Source: Agaricus subrufescens (taxonomy: Eukaryota > Basidiomycota > Agaricomycetes > Agaricales > Agaricaceae). From it: a stretch of 64,000 bases of DNA. The notes beneath the pieces were generated by a model. It was not told the origin of the DNA and searched no databases. It worked only from the letters and a program-made list of their open reading frames with translations. The stretch lies in contig CM057057.1 in NCBI GenBank assembly GCA_029945375.1, positions 3,906,001 to 3,970,000 of the forward strand, written 5' to 3'. Both the position numbers and the translations under genes were made by a program. Of this stretch, positions 20,833 to 33,008 are shown one piece after another. The number at the start of each line of letters is the position of its first letter. The first letter of the stretch is position 1.

Positions 20833-23800
20833 ATGGGCTCCAAGCGGAAATCCAAGAAGCGTAAGATCGAGACTGCTGAAACCTCGGACGAGGATGCAGG
20901 TATCTATACCGTCGGTACGATACTTTGACGACACATCAGATCGGCCGTGTTTCACAGCCCTATAGAACTCATTATGAAAGCTCGTGTACCTCAAGGCGCG
21001 CTTCAAAAGAGATCCGGACGGCAATGGGTAATGTTATGCCAGATTCTGTCTTGCTCTTACTCATGTCGCGTTAACAGGAATACTACGTCAAGGTGAAGAA
21101 TCCTTTCATACAAGGTCGTGTAAAGCTCCTAACACCTTCTCTACTAGTGGGCAGGATACGACTCCGATGCCAACACGTGAGAATATGCTGCTACCGCCTG
21201 TATATCTAATGATCAACATAAACAGTTGGGAACCCGCAGTTAATCTGGAACAGTGCGAGCGCCTCGTCGAAAGCTTTTGGAATGATATTGGTCGCGATGA
21301 CATGGACCATCCTGAAGGAACCGAGTGCATCCCAAGTGAGAGATGGGTTGGTGAGCACACCTTTTGTATCTCACCCAGCCACCGATTCTCAGAGTTCCAT
21401 CGAAGAAACGGAGAAAAAGAGATTTTGGCATAATCTGCATCCTCATGAAAGAAGAAAGTATGAACGGAAGGAAGCGGAGCATCGCGCACAGGTAGTTAAC
21501 CATTATATCCATCAGCGACCCCATATCTTGATGCTTTTTATGGTAGACTCAACAGCGTAAAGCTTTTGAGGCTGCTGGAACTCTGCCTCAATTTTCCAGT
21601 CCCGAGCTCAGCGAACCTACTCCGCCACCACCACCGAAGCGAAAGAGAAAGAAGCACAAGGTTTTTCATATTCTTATCTCTGTTAAACGATCGACTTAAT
21701 AATATTATTCAGAAACCCCGACTAGACGTAAAGGAATCCGAAGCTAGCGATGTACCACTCGCTACACATCAAAGGTCAAGGGTCAAAAAGAGAAGGGTCA
21801 CTGAAATAGTAACATCATCCAGTGATGAGGTCAGACTACCCTATCATTCAATCAACTGCAATGCTTATCGTCAACGATGTAGCCACTTGAGAAAGCCAGC
21901 AGACGGTCGTTCCCATCAACCGACACCTTGACACCCATCTTATCGGACCAAGAGCCAGTCCCGCTGCAGGAAAAGGTGATTCAAGCCAAGGCACCCTCTT
22001 TGCCAGACAAGGTCAGACCTCTGGGTCTCTTGTTTACTGATACTCACAATCGATTAGGGTAAAGAAAAGGCGGTCGAAGAACCTCGTCCTGATTCCCCGT
22101 CGTCTTTGTTCTCCCTAGATTCATCTGAAGAAGTTCTAGAGCCACATCCCCCAGAACCTGCTCCTGTACCAGAACGCAAATCTTCTTTCATTCCTTCATC
22201 GTCCAAAACGGGTAGCGTCAAACCCAGTCCGATTATATTGCCGAAAGTACCACGACGCGCTACAAACACTCATAGTAGTTTCACCGAGTCACCCACGACA
22301 CCCTCGGCAAATGTTCCTTCAGGTATCTCAACGAAACAAAGGCTGGCACAATTAGCGTTAGCCCCAGTTAATCCTAGAGAGCCTAACAGTAGACCTATCC
22401 CACCGAAAATTTCTACCAGTTCGATCAGCCACATACGTTTCAAGAAGCAGCCTACCTGGGTTCCCGATGAGTCGACTGTCGACTCACCTGCTACGAAAGT
22501 GCAAGAACTCACATTGAATGCTCTCAACGCTTCGCCGGCTGAACAATCCCCCTCACGCATATTTCCCGAGCTGCATCCCGTTGACTCCCCTATGTCAATG
22601 TCAATGGAGCCTCCTGATTCTGCCATCATAACACAGTGAGTTTTGTAGCAATGTATCTCGTTGTCATTTTTGTCTTACCGAAGTACCATAGACCTACACA
22701 TGATCATGTTGACGATTTCCTGTCATCAATCACCTCGTTGATGCCTGGGTATGCGTTGGAACTTCTACCTGAAGCTTATTTCTTCTAATATTCGATAGCT
22801 TTAATTCGCCACTTGAGTCCGTTCCAGGTTTAAATAATTTTATTGCGATACTAAAGTCAATGTAGACCCGCACCTGAGCCCCAAAAGGAGCCAAAACCAC
22901 CTCTGAGTCTGGTGCGTAAGGTCTCGACTTTGCCTAAGTAAGCCCAAGGAAAGTTTCCATTAGCACTGTCACTTAGATTCAGTTCAGAATACCCAAGAAG
23001 TGGAAATGGGAAAAAGAATTATATATAATCAGGCCTAGCGGCGAGGAAGAACTAGTTGGTCCAGTCGTTTGCACGAATCTCACTCAAGCGAAAACCCGGG
23101 GAATGCGGATACACTTGACGTTTGACGCCATGGATCGGCTAACTTTCCTTTCCTTCCATGATTTATCAGACGTCCCTATGTTTTTGGAAGCCTGTAAATC
23201 TCCAGACCAGTTCGGGACGCTATCTCCATCGGATGCGGGTTCACCGACGAAATTCCAAGTCATCGCTCGATATATGGCCCAACAGGAGAAGGTTGTTTGT
23301 GGACACTATCGTTTGCTCTGATACTAAACCTGTCTTAGGTTGTTCTGGTGCCAGTATGGTATGAAAAGAATCTAGTAGGACACGTCATGATTCTGTCTCC
23401 GACGTTTGGAAAACTTCTCAAGCAGTTGGAAGCACCACCCGAGATTGTTGGAGTAACCGATAATCTTATCGTCTCATTGCATAGTTGGAAACTTATTCCA
23501 GCTGCCTATCAACAAGAGTCACGGCTTGATCTCAGTGACCTCATTCCAGCCAAAACAGACCTTGCTTCTCGCATTGAGGCTAGTATGAAGGCACAAGAGG
23601 GGTGTTCTGGTATTACATTCAACTATACACCAACATTGCGCGCAAACTTCATGTTCCATTTTGCTTTCCGGGCACTCAGGTTCCCTCCGGATCTTTTTAC
23701 GTGGCTACTCTCAACTCGCCGACTCTATGCAATATATCATCTCTATGAATCGGAGAAAAAGGGCGAGAAATCCGAACCAATAGAGAGTCAGATGCTAAAA

Positions 23801-24728
23801 GCCATTTTGAAGGAGTGTCAGGCCGAAGAAGGGAAGCATCAAGATCCTAAAAAAGAACTTAGGTTAAGAGTCGTCTTCGTCCATGTTGGATCCATACGTA
23901 ACTTCCACCGGTCGTCGCTGTCTTACAAAAGGGTTTCATCGGACATACGCTTCTATTCGTATGGTACGGACAGCACTATGCCAAGGGATATGTGGGGCGT
24001 CAAAGGGATCTATCCCATTGGTATGCTATTCCCCTTCATACAAAGTATAGTGTAGCCCTCTCATCTGTTTTAGGCGGCGTTGTCACGTTCCACCCGAGCG
24101 CATTCATCGAAGATTACTTTGGAACTATTAAGCTTATACGGAAGTTACATGAGCATCCACTATGGATAGCATTCATCTCACCTATTTGTCTGGGGTATTT
24201 GGCATATCACGTATACGGAAGCCAAGATGCTTTGGATCTCTATAAGCGGTGTGTTGCACTTTTTATCATAGAAAGGATTTTGCTAATCTTTTGCTCAGTG
24301 AAGGGTTTGTCTACCAGAGTCTTTTGCGACTAATTGTAGATGGCGAAATCTCCTTAATGGCTGCTCCTCCATTATCAATTGCTGGCACGGAAAGTACCAA
24401 ATCTTGGATCCGTAATCATTGTAGGATCATGTCACCTATCGACGCACTCTCCTTTGGAACTACTGCTTTCAATTCTCTATGCGCCAATCCGGATCAAACC
24501 GAATGGCTTGGCACTGTGCACCGTGCAATCGATCGTGATATTGAGACTATCCAGCAACAACCTGCGATTATATACGAGTACAGGAGATTTGTTGTCGTCA
24601 AGGGAGATAAAGATCCAAGTAATGGGCCTATTTCGGTTGGTGCCTTCTTTCAGAGTACTCTCCTATAATATTCACCAATTCATCCAGACCGAAACATATA
24701 CGCCTTCCCGCTTCAATTTCCAGGATGA
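20833..24728 (+). CDS. Chromodomain protein with large C-terminal region (Chp1-like architecture)
   Basis: Predicted nuclear protein. It starts MGSKRKSKKRK, a basic nuclear-localisation-like stretch, followed by a chromodomain built from several exons: IYTVELIMKAR, EYYVK, WAGYDSDANT, WEPAVNLEQC and LVESFWNDIG. The aromatic cage residues expected for methyl-lysine binding are present. The centre is long, charged and Ser/Pro-rich, with two KKRK-type runs and LDSSEEVLEPHPPEP. The C-terminal half (from about 23040) is folded-looking: MRIHLTFDAMDRLTFLSF, PVWYEKNLVGHVMIL, FYSYGTDSTMPRDMWGVKGI and PLWIAFISPICLGYLAYHVYG. A chromodomain with a distal conserved domain resembles fission-yeast Chp1 of the RITS complex, but I cannot show homology of the C-terminal part. 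The 3' end is uncertain: one splicing choice ends at 24728, others at 24747 or a little beyond. It converges on AP-1 sigma. Confidence 0.65.
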
Positions 24729-24997
24729 CTATTTCAAACGAAAGTAATGAATCATTTGCTTGTGCTTTAATACGTGGTGATGTGTATCATACCTACCTAC
24801 CACTATATTACAACAACCCAGCGTCCCGTATACCTGCTCTCACTTCGTCGTCCTCTTCTTTCGCTTTTGAGGTTATCACCTGCCGAAGAGTGCATCAACT
24901 TGGTACGCTCGTTGAGAGTTGATATGCTTACGTCTTTTAGTACGGCACGTTTGGATGTTTCTTGCATTTCGCCCCCTAGCATTAGTTCGTCTAGAAC

Positions 24998-25679
24998 CTA
25001 TTGCAGAGTATGAGAAAGGTCTATCAGGCCAGAATTACCAGGATAGCTTACATGGTAGGCGTAGTCGAAGTTGAAGATACTGGAACGTGGATTTAAATGA
25101 GGACGTAGCGAGGAGAATTAGAAGTGTACGCACAGATCCAACTCGCAGACCTAATTAACCCCATGTGTTAGCTCCACAGTTTCTAATAATAATGACAATG
25201 CTAGGAGACGTTACATTGCCAAAGTATGCGTCTAGCATCTCGACGTAGCGATGAATGATTTCGAGAGTTATGAGTTCATTGTCGGAGAGCTCTATCTCGG
25301 CGATAAAGAATAGGGAGGCATAGCGCTTGTAGATGACCTGATGAAACTAGATTCAGGGATGGAATGTGAAGTTGTGAGTTCCATCGTACCCTCGTGCCTG
25401 GATGTTGTTTTGAGTTGTCAGAAGGAGGTCCAAGTTGACAGGCAAATATAGTGGGCGTACCTTTGTATTCTAGGACGTTGCACATCTTAGGTCTTCGGTT
25501 CATCACGAGCTGGGTAACGTCGCGAATGATGGCATTCTTGGTTTTTGCTGGAAGAGTGGCATACCACTTTGCTAGTCGAAGTTTTCCTAAGGAAAAAGGC
25601 AATGCGAATGTGAAACCATAAAGGCAGAGGGTTGGACAACACACCTTGACGGGATACTAAGAGGATGTAGTTGATCATA
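24998..25679 (-). CDS. APS1: AP-1 clathrin adaptor complex, sigma subunit
   Basis: Small sigma chain of the AP-1 adaptor, which sorts cargo into clathrin vesicles at the trans-Golgi network and endosomes. The start at 25679 gives [12 protein letters not shown]; the next exon begins [11 protein letters not shown] and continues with [19 protein letters not shown] and MCNVLEYK. Later exons encode [45 protein letters not shown], and the last exon [10 protein letters not shown]. These are near-universal sigma-adaptin blocks. The tail after YAYHV is [16 protein letters not shown], a little longer than in many species. The family length of about 150-165 residues is matched. AP-1 rather than AP-2 is inferred from LRLAKWY and [11 protein letters not shown]. 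The tail of the chromodomain gene lies on the opposite strand. Confidence 0.93.
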
Positions 25680-25937
25680 TGCTGATCAGCACCAGAGTGA
25701 TTGAGCAGACAAAGCACTCAAAAGCTCGAAATTTCAACTGTGATTGGGTCACACGCGCATTCTTCCCAGGTATGTTTCGGATTGTACTTATGTATTAGGC
25801 TCCAGGGCTAGTACAAGTTACGGGACGTAGAGTGTGTGACGTACGGGGACAAAATAGTACTGCTACAAAGCGGATCAAAATAAAAAAAACATTTGAATTA
25901 GCTCTTTGGGTACCCCCTCCTCGGGGGAAGCCTTTAC

Positions 25938-27572
25938 TCAAGGCTCGAGAGCCAGAAACCCCTGTTCGACCACAAACTTTCTCGCAAATGGCATCCATTT
26001 ACCCAGACATTCCGAAAAATTGACTTCGGTGGTTTTTAAACCAGCTATAGGCCCGAAAGCCGGGTCCGAACCGGCTTTGTACGCCGATGGTGACCTTTTC
26101 TGCGCCTCTTCCAATACTCTTCTCAACCATGGCTCTGTTTTGGCGTTAGTGACCCAGGTCGCGGTCAAGATCATCTCGAAGTGTCTCTCGAGTTCTCCGT
26201 ACACGTACGCCACGAACCATAACCAACTCCTCGGCAGCCGTTCCTTCTTCAGCATAAGAGTGTAGACCAAATACTCTCGCCACTTCGTCATCTCCTCTTC
26301 CGGCATTGCCAACTCCTCTAATTCTGGATCGAGAGGTTCGAGCCATGGTGGAAGCTGACATGAAGCCCATATCGGTGCGTAATAAGCCTTTTCCCATTGA
26401 GTTAGCATGACGGATTTTATCGACCCGTCTGCCTCGATCACGACGATGAAGAGCGACATCTGCATACTCTTGTGTTGCAATCTGAACACGCTCTCAGATA
26501 GGATGGTACGAAGAACAAGCTCTCTTTCGCGAAACTTGTTTCGCTCCTTGCCATCTTTGAATGATTTTTTGGTGACGCCCGAGATATGTGGCGGCAAAAA
26601 ATTGCCACCCGTGAATTCGCTCATGTGCTCTGATAAAAGCGTATTGAGGTTCATAACGCGGGTGACTTCTTGAGGCGACATTTCGTATGTGTGAAACTCC
26701 TTGAACCGGTTACGAAAAGCATCGAGGTTGGGTTCGCCATTCGGATAAAACATGCCTGAATACAATAACGTATACGCCTTGCGCAAATGATTAAGGTTCG
26801 TCGAGGGAACTTGTTGGCGAGCAAAATTATCGCGTTGGATAGTGGCAGATGACGTAGAGGCACCGGTCAAGTGCGGTTGGGAAGTTTGAGGTTGCATGGT
26901 GCTAGGGGGAGGTATATGAATGGGCGCGCAGAGTATATCAGCAACTTTGTCAAGGACATCTTTCTTTTGAGCTATATTCAACTTTGACCAGACTGTGTCA
27001 AGAGGAAATCCGATGGTTTCTGCCTGTCAACTGCTGTGAGCGCGAAAGAACGCGGTGATAACGGAAAGACATTACGTCTTCAACGATGACAGCATTGTAG
27101 CTCTTAGAGTCGGACTCGAGGGAAGTGCCGTAGATCTTGGGAGCGGCCCAATCCAGCACATTGCGTACAGCTTGGGTCTTACTGAGCTTGAGAACGACAT
27201 GAGGGGCACGCACAGGGGGCGAAGAGCGTTTAGGACAACTTACGAGCATCTCACGCGCTTTCGCTTCTTTGGGATATATGATCGCCACAACGGACTTGGG
27301 GACCTTTCCGGGATAGACCCCTTTGACCTCGATGGAAAATACCAGCCACTAGACAGAAGAACATGACAAACTGATTTTAAAAAGAAAATGGATGGATGGC
27401 GACCCACCGGCACGGCGTCACGGAAAAACTTGGACAGAAACTTGGGTACGAGCATCACATCTCCTCTGCCGCTTTGAATCTTGGGGGTGAGGGAGGCCTG
27501 GACGGTGCGCACGATGACATTTGAGATATGACTATAGTCGAGGTCCTTGGGGTCGAATACGAGAGAGGTCAT
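25938..27572 (-). CDS. Conserved hypothetical protein, unrecognised
   Basis: Three or more exons on the minus strand. The start (27572) reads MTSLVFDPKDLDYSHISN and continues VIVRTVQASLTPKIQSGRG. The middle exon carries AIIYPKEAKAREMLVSCP and APHVVLKLSKTQAVRNV. The last and largest exon (from about 26981) has a proline/threonine-rich stretch, then helical sequence such as LNHLRKAYTLLYSGMFYPN, LNTLLSEHMSEFTGGNF, REYLVYTLMLKKERLPRSW, and ends VVEQGFLALEP. I see no signal peptide or transmembrane helix and no family I can name. The regular exon structure and even, soluble composition suggest a real gene. It lies between AP-1 sigma and 6-phosphogluconolactonase on the same strand. Confidence 0.65.
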
Positions 27573-27802
27573 TGGCGGCGCTGGCGGGCCATGAGGGGAG
27601 GGACTTAAATGCGAAAAGGAGGAGGGCCTGCCGCGCGGAGAGTGTGTGTATCAGGTGGCGTCGAAAATCGAATGGGGAGGGTGATTTGGACTCATTGTGT
27701 GTCGGAAGATCGCGACATATCTCGCTGTCACATCAAAAACACGCAGCCCTAGCGTGGTGATAAAAACACATATGTACATTCATGGTCCATTTATTCTACA
27801 CC

Positions 27803-28644
27803 TCACGGCTTGAAAGGAGTCTTTTCGTACTCGGCTTTTGCAGCGGCCGCGTCATCGACAAACCAATACAAATTACCCGGATAGTGGGGCCTAACTCGGG
27901 CAGCCGGCAGATCGCAAGCGGGATCATCCAGCACTGCTTTCAACATGTCCTGCTTCCCTTCTCCGGTCGCAACGAAGGCAACACGCGCTGCGTGATTGAT
28001 GACCAGGTACGTCAGGGTGATCCGTTTTGGCGGGGGCTTGGGAGAGTCCTCGATGTAGGCAACCCAGCGCTCGGTCTCATTCAAAAGCTGATGTCCCGGG
28101 AAGAGGGACGCAGTGTGGCCATCGGGACCCATGCCGAGGAGGATGAGGTCAAAGACGGGGTAGCGCGCTGAATCCTTTGCGGCAAACTCGCGGATGAGCT
28201 TTGTCTCATAGTCGTCCGTGAGCTCCTCCAGGTCGTTGAGCATGGTGGGATCGATAGTGTAGATCTGCTCTGCGGGAATGGGAACCTGGGAGAACAGCTG
28301 CTGTTGGCAGGCGCCGTGGTTTGAATCGGCGCTATCAAAGGGGACCACCCGCTCGTCGACATAGTAGACGTGCCTGGAGAGCACCCCGTTCAGTTCGGCA
28401 GGAAAAAAGAAAAAAAAAGGGGGACGAAAATAGCATACCATTTGTCCCACTTGACGCCGTCAAGGCCGACGAGGCCACGGAGGTTCGCCGGAAGAGAGCC
28501 TCCGGACAGGGCGAGAGTAAACCTGCCTTTTTTGTCGACAGCCTCTTTCTGAGCCCTGAGGACAAAGGTGGCGAGATTGCTGACAAGAGTGTCGGTGTCG
28601 GGAGACGAGATGAGGATGGGCTTGTTCGGGGGGTGGTGGGCCAT
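27803..28644 (-). CDS. 6-phosphogluconolactonase
   Basis: Second step of the oxidative pentose phosphate pathway: hydrolyses 6-phosphogluconolactone to 6-phosphogluconate in the cytosol. Two exons. Exon 1 (start 28644) reads MAHHPPNKPILISS, has the substrate-binding FTLALSGGSLP, and ends at GVKWDKW. A roughly 60-nt intron with a T-rich tract follows. Exon 2 continues with VYYVDERVVPFDSADSNHG, the family block LILLGMGPDGHTASLFPGH, RITLTYLVINHAARVAFVA and GEGKQDML. The C-terminus is NLYWFVDDAAAA. Length (about 260 residues) fits the eukaryotic SOL3/SOL4 family. Its partner enzyme GND1 is at 9333-11331 in the same window. Confidence 0.95.
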
Positions 28645-28717
28645 GGTTTGAGCTGAGGCCAGAGTTCGGGGGTCGGGGTAGTTTATTACACTGATATGAT
28701 AAGATTACCACGCTATT

Positions 28718-29603
28718 TTAAGCCCCGTCTCGCTTCGTCAGCCTTCGTCCCCGTCCGCCGGCATTAATCCCTTCTGTCTCGCCGTAGCCTGCCATGGTGA
28801 ATGATGAGGGTGGCATTGATCTCTCGTCAGCCTGGTAACCGCCTATGACGCTTTTGGTGTTGGGATTTGATGCCACTCTCTGTCGTCGTGGTGCGCTGGT
28901 TTCGATAGCTGAAAGAGGATCAGGTTTGCAAGAGAGCACACATAGACCTGGAAAGACAAATACAGTCACGGCCCGCGGGTACCCATTGGTCGACAATGCT
29001 CATCCGGTCACGGGCGACATCGAGCTCGTACATGCTTTGCCGGTTCGAGTTTGGCAGTATGCCGGTTCCAAGGGGCGCAGGCAACACGATCTGGACCTGG
29101 CTGTGTCGGGCATGAGGGACTCCTCGCGAGAGAGAGGCCGGGCGACGCGTCTGTCGGTCGTCTCGACCGGGCCGGGAGGACTGCCTGCGGGGGGAAGGGG
29201 ACGAGGACAAATTGACGGACGAGGAGGATGCGGGCATGCGGATCACATCGAGGGGAGAGGAGGTGGGGGACTCTTCTGCACCATCCGGGGTGGCAGTAAT
29301 ATAGCTTGCGCGAGGGCTCTTGAAGCTCCCGAGCAAGGAAGTCTTGCTGTCGCCGGGGGACGGGGAGCCGAGGGGAGGGGGGTGGAGGGGGGTGAAGAAG
29401 GCGGGGTTGGAGGCGCGCGAGGCCTCGAACTGGGCACGCTGGTGCGCTCGCTCGTGGGAGAGCGGCTGGATGGGGGGCAGGGGAGAAGCCCGGGGACGCA
29501 GGCACGAATTGATGGCGATGCGGTAAAGGATGACGAGAAGCGTGAGCACCCCGAGCGCTGCACAGACGGCGATGACGATCAGCGTGCGCGGCGCCAGGCC
29601 CAT
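28718..29603 (-). CDS. Single-pass membrane protein, unrecognised
   Basis: Two exons on the minus strand. The chosen start (29603) gives a hydrophobic helix directly after MGLAPRTL: IVIAVCAALGVLTLLVILY. A basic NSCLRPRASP follows, so a signal-anchor with the tail in the cytosol is likely; an in-frame ATG at 29663 would add 20 residues. The rest is low complexity, Ser/Pro/Arg-rich (SSSSVNLSSSPSPRRQSS). The first exon can be extended into the second near 28975-28910, reading IETSAPRRQRVASNPN and ending RRLTKRDGA at 28718; the exact junction is uncertain. No family recognised. It is divergent from the PXA-domain gene with 95 bp between the start codons. Confidence 0.55.
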
Positions 29604-29698
29604 GCCAGGAAAGCTAAAACGAGCGACTAGAAGTAGGACGGGAGAAGGAGCGGACGGGCCCACGTGACCGGGGCCCTCTGTCCTCGTCCTGCGCTGCG

Positions 29699-31476
29699 AT
29701 GGGACTCGGCCCTCCCCCGCCCCTCCCCGGCGCCGCCGCCCGTCCCCACCAGTCCCTCGCCCGCCGCATCCTCTTCCCGCACCTCGCCTCCGACATCCCC
29801 CCGCTCCTCGCCGCCCCGGATCTCCCCCCAGAGCTCACCGCAGAGCTCTACGACCTCCTCGCCCTCGCCCTCCGCGCCTACGTCAACCCCTGGTGGACAA
29901 AGATCACCCGCTACGACAAGGAGCTCCTCCCCCAGATCACCCGCATACTCGCCACCGTCATCCGCGTCCTCGAGGCCCGCGCCCTGGCCCTCGACCTTCC
30001 CCCTCTCCTCTTCCACGACGCGCCCACCATCCTCACCCAGCACTTCCGCGACTACCGCAATGCAGCCTCCAAGATCTCCACCTCTTATGCCTCTGGCGGC
30101 GCAGCGTCCCTTCCCCACCTCTTTCACCACCTGCAGCCCCACATCGCCCTCTCCTCAGACGCCTCCATCGACCTTCAGTACTATCGCCAGATAGTCGACC
30201 ACATCCTCAAAGTCTGTCTTCCGCCGGAGGACTATGAACCAGAGGCAGAGCGTTTCATCGTGAGAGAGGTCATCGTCAAAGTCCTTGTCCAAGATGTAAT
30301 TCCCAAGGTTACCGAGCCTTGGTTTATTCAAAGGTCGATCCTTGATATTCTTGGCTCTGACGATGACCACCGTCCATTCCAGGTAATTCTGCTTCCGCCC
30401 CTTGGCCCCTGTCTAACCTCTTCTCCCAGACTCCTGACTCGCCCTCGCAGGCTCCGTTTTCCTTCCATACCTTCATTGTCATTGTGCTATCTGCTCTCCA
30501 GTCCTTTTCAAGCACCTGCCTCGCTCTCATCCAGTTATACAAACAGGCTGTCACCACTATAAAGATCGTTAATCGCTCTCCACCTCATACCCCTCGATCG
30601 GCAACGCCTGTTCCCCCGCAACCAGCGACTAAGGACGAAACAGGGCATCCAAGCCAACCCATTGATACACCCTCCACCCCAACGGTCACCCGCGCTGTGC
30701 CGGACCCTCCTGTTCCACGCGAGACACCTATCACATTATCCACCGCTAATTTAACTTTGCCTCAACATGAAAACTATGCATATCCGCCTCTGACTCTTCT
30801 CTCTGAAATCTTCCTCACGACCGAACGTCTTTCAGCCACGTATCTCATGACTCTTCTCGGTATGATTACTGCCGTTATGCAACCCTTTCTGGACAAACTC
30901 CTCCCCCATTTGCTGTACACCTTCCTATCCCCTGCGTTTATCTTGAATATAGTTAGACTCAGTAAACGAACATTATTTCCGAATGGTTTCCCTGCGCCGC
31001 CCCTTCCCGATCCTACACAGGAAGAGCAAATTGCTATAAAGCAAAGGCTGACTGGTTGGAGAGGAAGTGGTGCTTTATGTGAGCACTTGTGTTACTGATA
31101 GATAAATGCTGGACCTGACAGAATTTTACTAGCGCATATAATCCCCTTTTTCTTGGGCACTGATACTAGGCAGACATTGGATGCCGCTATCGAACCATTA
31201 AGCTCTCAACCTTGCAACGTGCACCTTCTCGTTATCCTTCTCGATCGAGTTCTCGTGGGGCTATTCCCCGAGCTCATTGGAAGCCCAGAAACTGCTGTCA
31301 GCTTATCCCCGAGTGGAAGCACGAGTACCGACCCTGGAATCCAAGGAACCGATGTCAGTGGGAATGACGCTAATCCGAATCCTACACCATCACACGGTAG
31401 TACAGCCGTGAGTAGTATACCATATATAGCTCACAATGCTGATAGTAATCAGAGTCAGTTCTCCGTTAGGAGCTGA
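29699..31476 (+). CDS. PXA-domain membrane protein
   Basis: Protein with a PXA (PX-associated) domain, found in sorting-nexin relatives such as Mdm1/SNX13 that act at ER-endosome/vacuole contacts. The N-terminus is SLARRILFPHLASDIPPLL. The PXA block includes LYDLLALALRAYVNPWWTKI, DKELLPQITRILATVIRVLE, PTILTQHFRDYRNA, YYRQIVDHILKVCLPPEDYE and REVIVKVLVQDVIPKVTEPW. A first intron lies at about 30383-30449, and a second at about 31080-31133. After the domain come hydrophobic segments and low-complexity Pro/Thr-rich sequence, then FLTTERLSATYLMTLLGMI and NIVRLSKRTLFPNG. No PX, RGS or nexin domain follows; the protein ends in a Ser-rich tail (stop at 31474-31476). The first exon is very GC-rich. 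Confidence 0.75.
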
Positions 31477-32270
31477 GTAGACAGCTAGAAAGAAAGAAAA
31501 AAAAATTTTTTTCTTACTGGAGCAGGAAATTCAATATGTGATCCTGTCATGACGTTTAAGCTTTTTTTTTTTTCTTCTTCAAACTCAGAAACTTCATTGT
31601 TCCTAGGGACGAAATCAGGGCTTAAAAAAAGATTTGAAAAGGGAAAAAAAATTTTTTTTTCTTTCTTCTTCCTGATTATGAAACGTGAAACATGAGTAGA
31701 AAATACGTCTTCGGATTCTCTAATGACAGATCGTTTACGATACACCCGCATCTCTCCCATCACTGATTAGAGCACTAAAAACCAGCTGCTGCGGTTTGCA
31801 TCATGGGCCCAAGTTTATTTTCTGCGCGGCAAACCCCCCCGCCAATTCTCTTCCATTCTACAAGCTTCTTGTTTCGTTTATTATCATTCAAAGTGTGGGC
31901 TCGTGCCCATAAGTTACTCGCTTCGTTGCTTCGCGTGTTCCAATCTTTTTTCTTTTTTTTTCTCGTTGAACCCCGATCAAATTATAAATAAATAAAAAAA
32001 GTTCACTTGACCCAAAACGTTTAAACCTAACCCACGGTTCCGCCACGAGAAATTTAATGCAAATGATTAAGGGTGGGTAAACCCTGACGGAGGTAACCGT
32101 TATATTGACTACTCAAAATGACAATGAAAGAGCGAGGTGGGGGGGGGGGAGAGATGTACAAGGAATATTCTGGAAGACGCGCGCAGATAAGCGAACTATG
32201 ATAGCTGATGAGACAAAAAACACAAGAAAAAAAAAGAATGCCGCCAAGAAACAAAAAAGAACGAATGAAT
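31477..32270. other. A/T-rich low-complexity intergenic region
   Basis: Holds repeated poly-A and poly-T runs (for example around 31498-31512, 31561-31575, 31645-31662, 31938-31963 and 32215-32236) and a run of ten G at about 32141-32150. Short hydrophobic open frames here come from the homopolymers. No gene supported. Confidence 0.6.
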
Positions 32271-32942
32271 TTAGATTCTCATGCCGCCGAGGCGCGTGAA
32301 GAAATTCTACAACAAAAAAATTACGCGTCAACCCTTGAAAGAAGAAAAGGAAATCCAATCACTCACATCTAGTACATTTGCCTTTAAGAGACGTTCAAGC
32401 CGAAAGATAGACTCGGCCCTCGCAACGGTCTGGAGCCGGTGATCAAGCTCCTTTAAATCAAGCTTGAGCAACGCAGATTCCGCCCCATCTGCAGTGTCGA
32501 AATTGACCAGCCGCGGCTGATTTACTGGCGTTTGAGTAAACTTTGATTGAGACAAAGGTGAATTGCTTACCGGTAGCTCGAGAGGAGAGATGGTTCCGTC
32601 GTTCAACTCTGCATGAGGTCCCTGATGCCTCGCACGAGGCAACCTTGGTTCCGCTTGCGTCGTTGAAATTGGCGCCGCCTGTTCTTGGCCTAGGTCTTGG
32701 TCTTCAAATTCCTCCAGGCCAGATGACTACCACCATCAAAACAAATACTAATAGAGAGGATAGTCGCTACACACCAGGATGGAATCATCCAAATACATCG
32801 TCGGGGGATGGGACATGCGGAGGCTGGCTCGGAAATGCTGTGCTTCATGAACTCGAAGTGACGCTCCATGGCTTGCAGTGTCGGCAGCTTCCATATCAGC
32901 AGGATGGTACGCATTGCTTGTACGCTTTGAACCGCCGTGCAT
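32271..32942 (-). CDS. Small hypothetical protein (tentative three-exon model)
   Basis: Weakly supported gene. From an ATG at 32942 (MHGGSKRTSNAYHPAD) a first exon reaches a GTGTGT donor after YLDDSIL; the next exon starts SSGLEEFEDQDLGQEQ and runs to DHRLQTVARAESIFRLERLL, where a GTGAGT donor follows KANVLD. A T-rich intron ending TTGTAG then leads to NFFTRLGGMRI and a stop at 32271. A TATA-like motif (TATATAATGG on the minus strand) sits about 70 bp upstream of this ATG. The second exon looks coiled-coil. A competing frame in exon 1 (ERHFEFMKHSISEP) is at least as protein-like, so the N-terminus is unsure. Family unknown. Confidence 0.35.
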
Positions 32943-33008
32943 TGTGGAACAGAAGTATGAGTGTTGTAGTGAAGGGAGGGTGAAAGGCGACGCTATTCGC
33001 CGCGCCAT

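Noticed and set aside
24930..25074. An apparent last exon of the chromodomain gene ending LHGRRSRS
   Set aside because: It lies antisense to the last exon of AP-1 sigma ([10 protein letters not shown]), which is certain, so this frame is a shadow.
29627..30142. Long open frames antisense to the PXA-domain gene
   Set aside because: The region is very GC-rich, which leaves long frames open on both strands; the plus-strand PXA protein has clear motifs, the antisense frames are Gly/Glu-rich low complexity.
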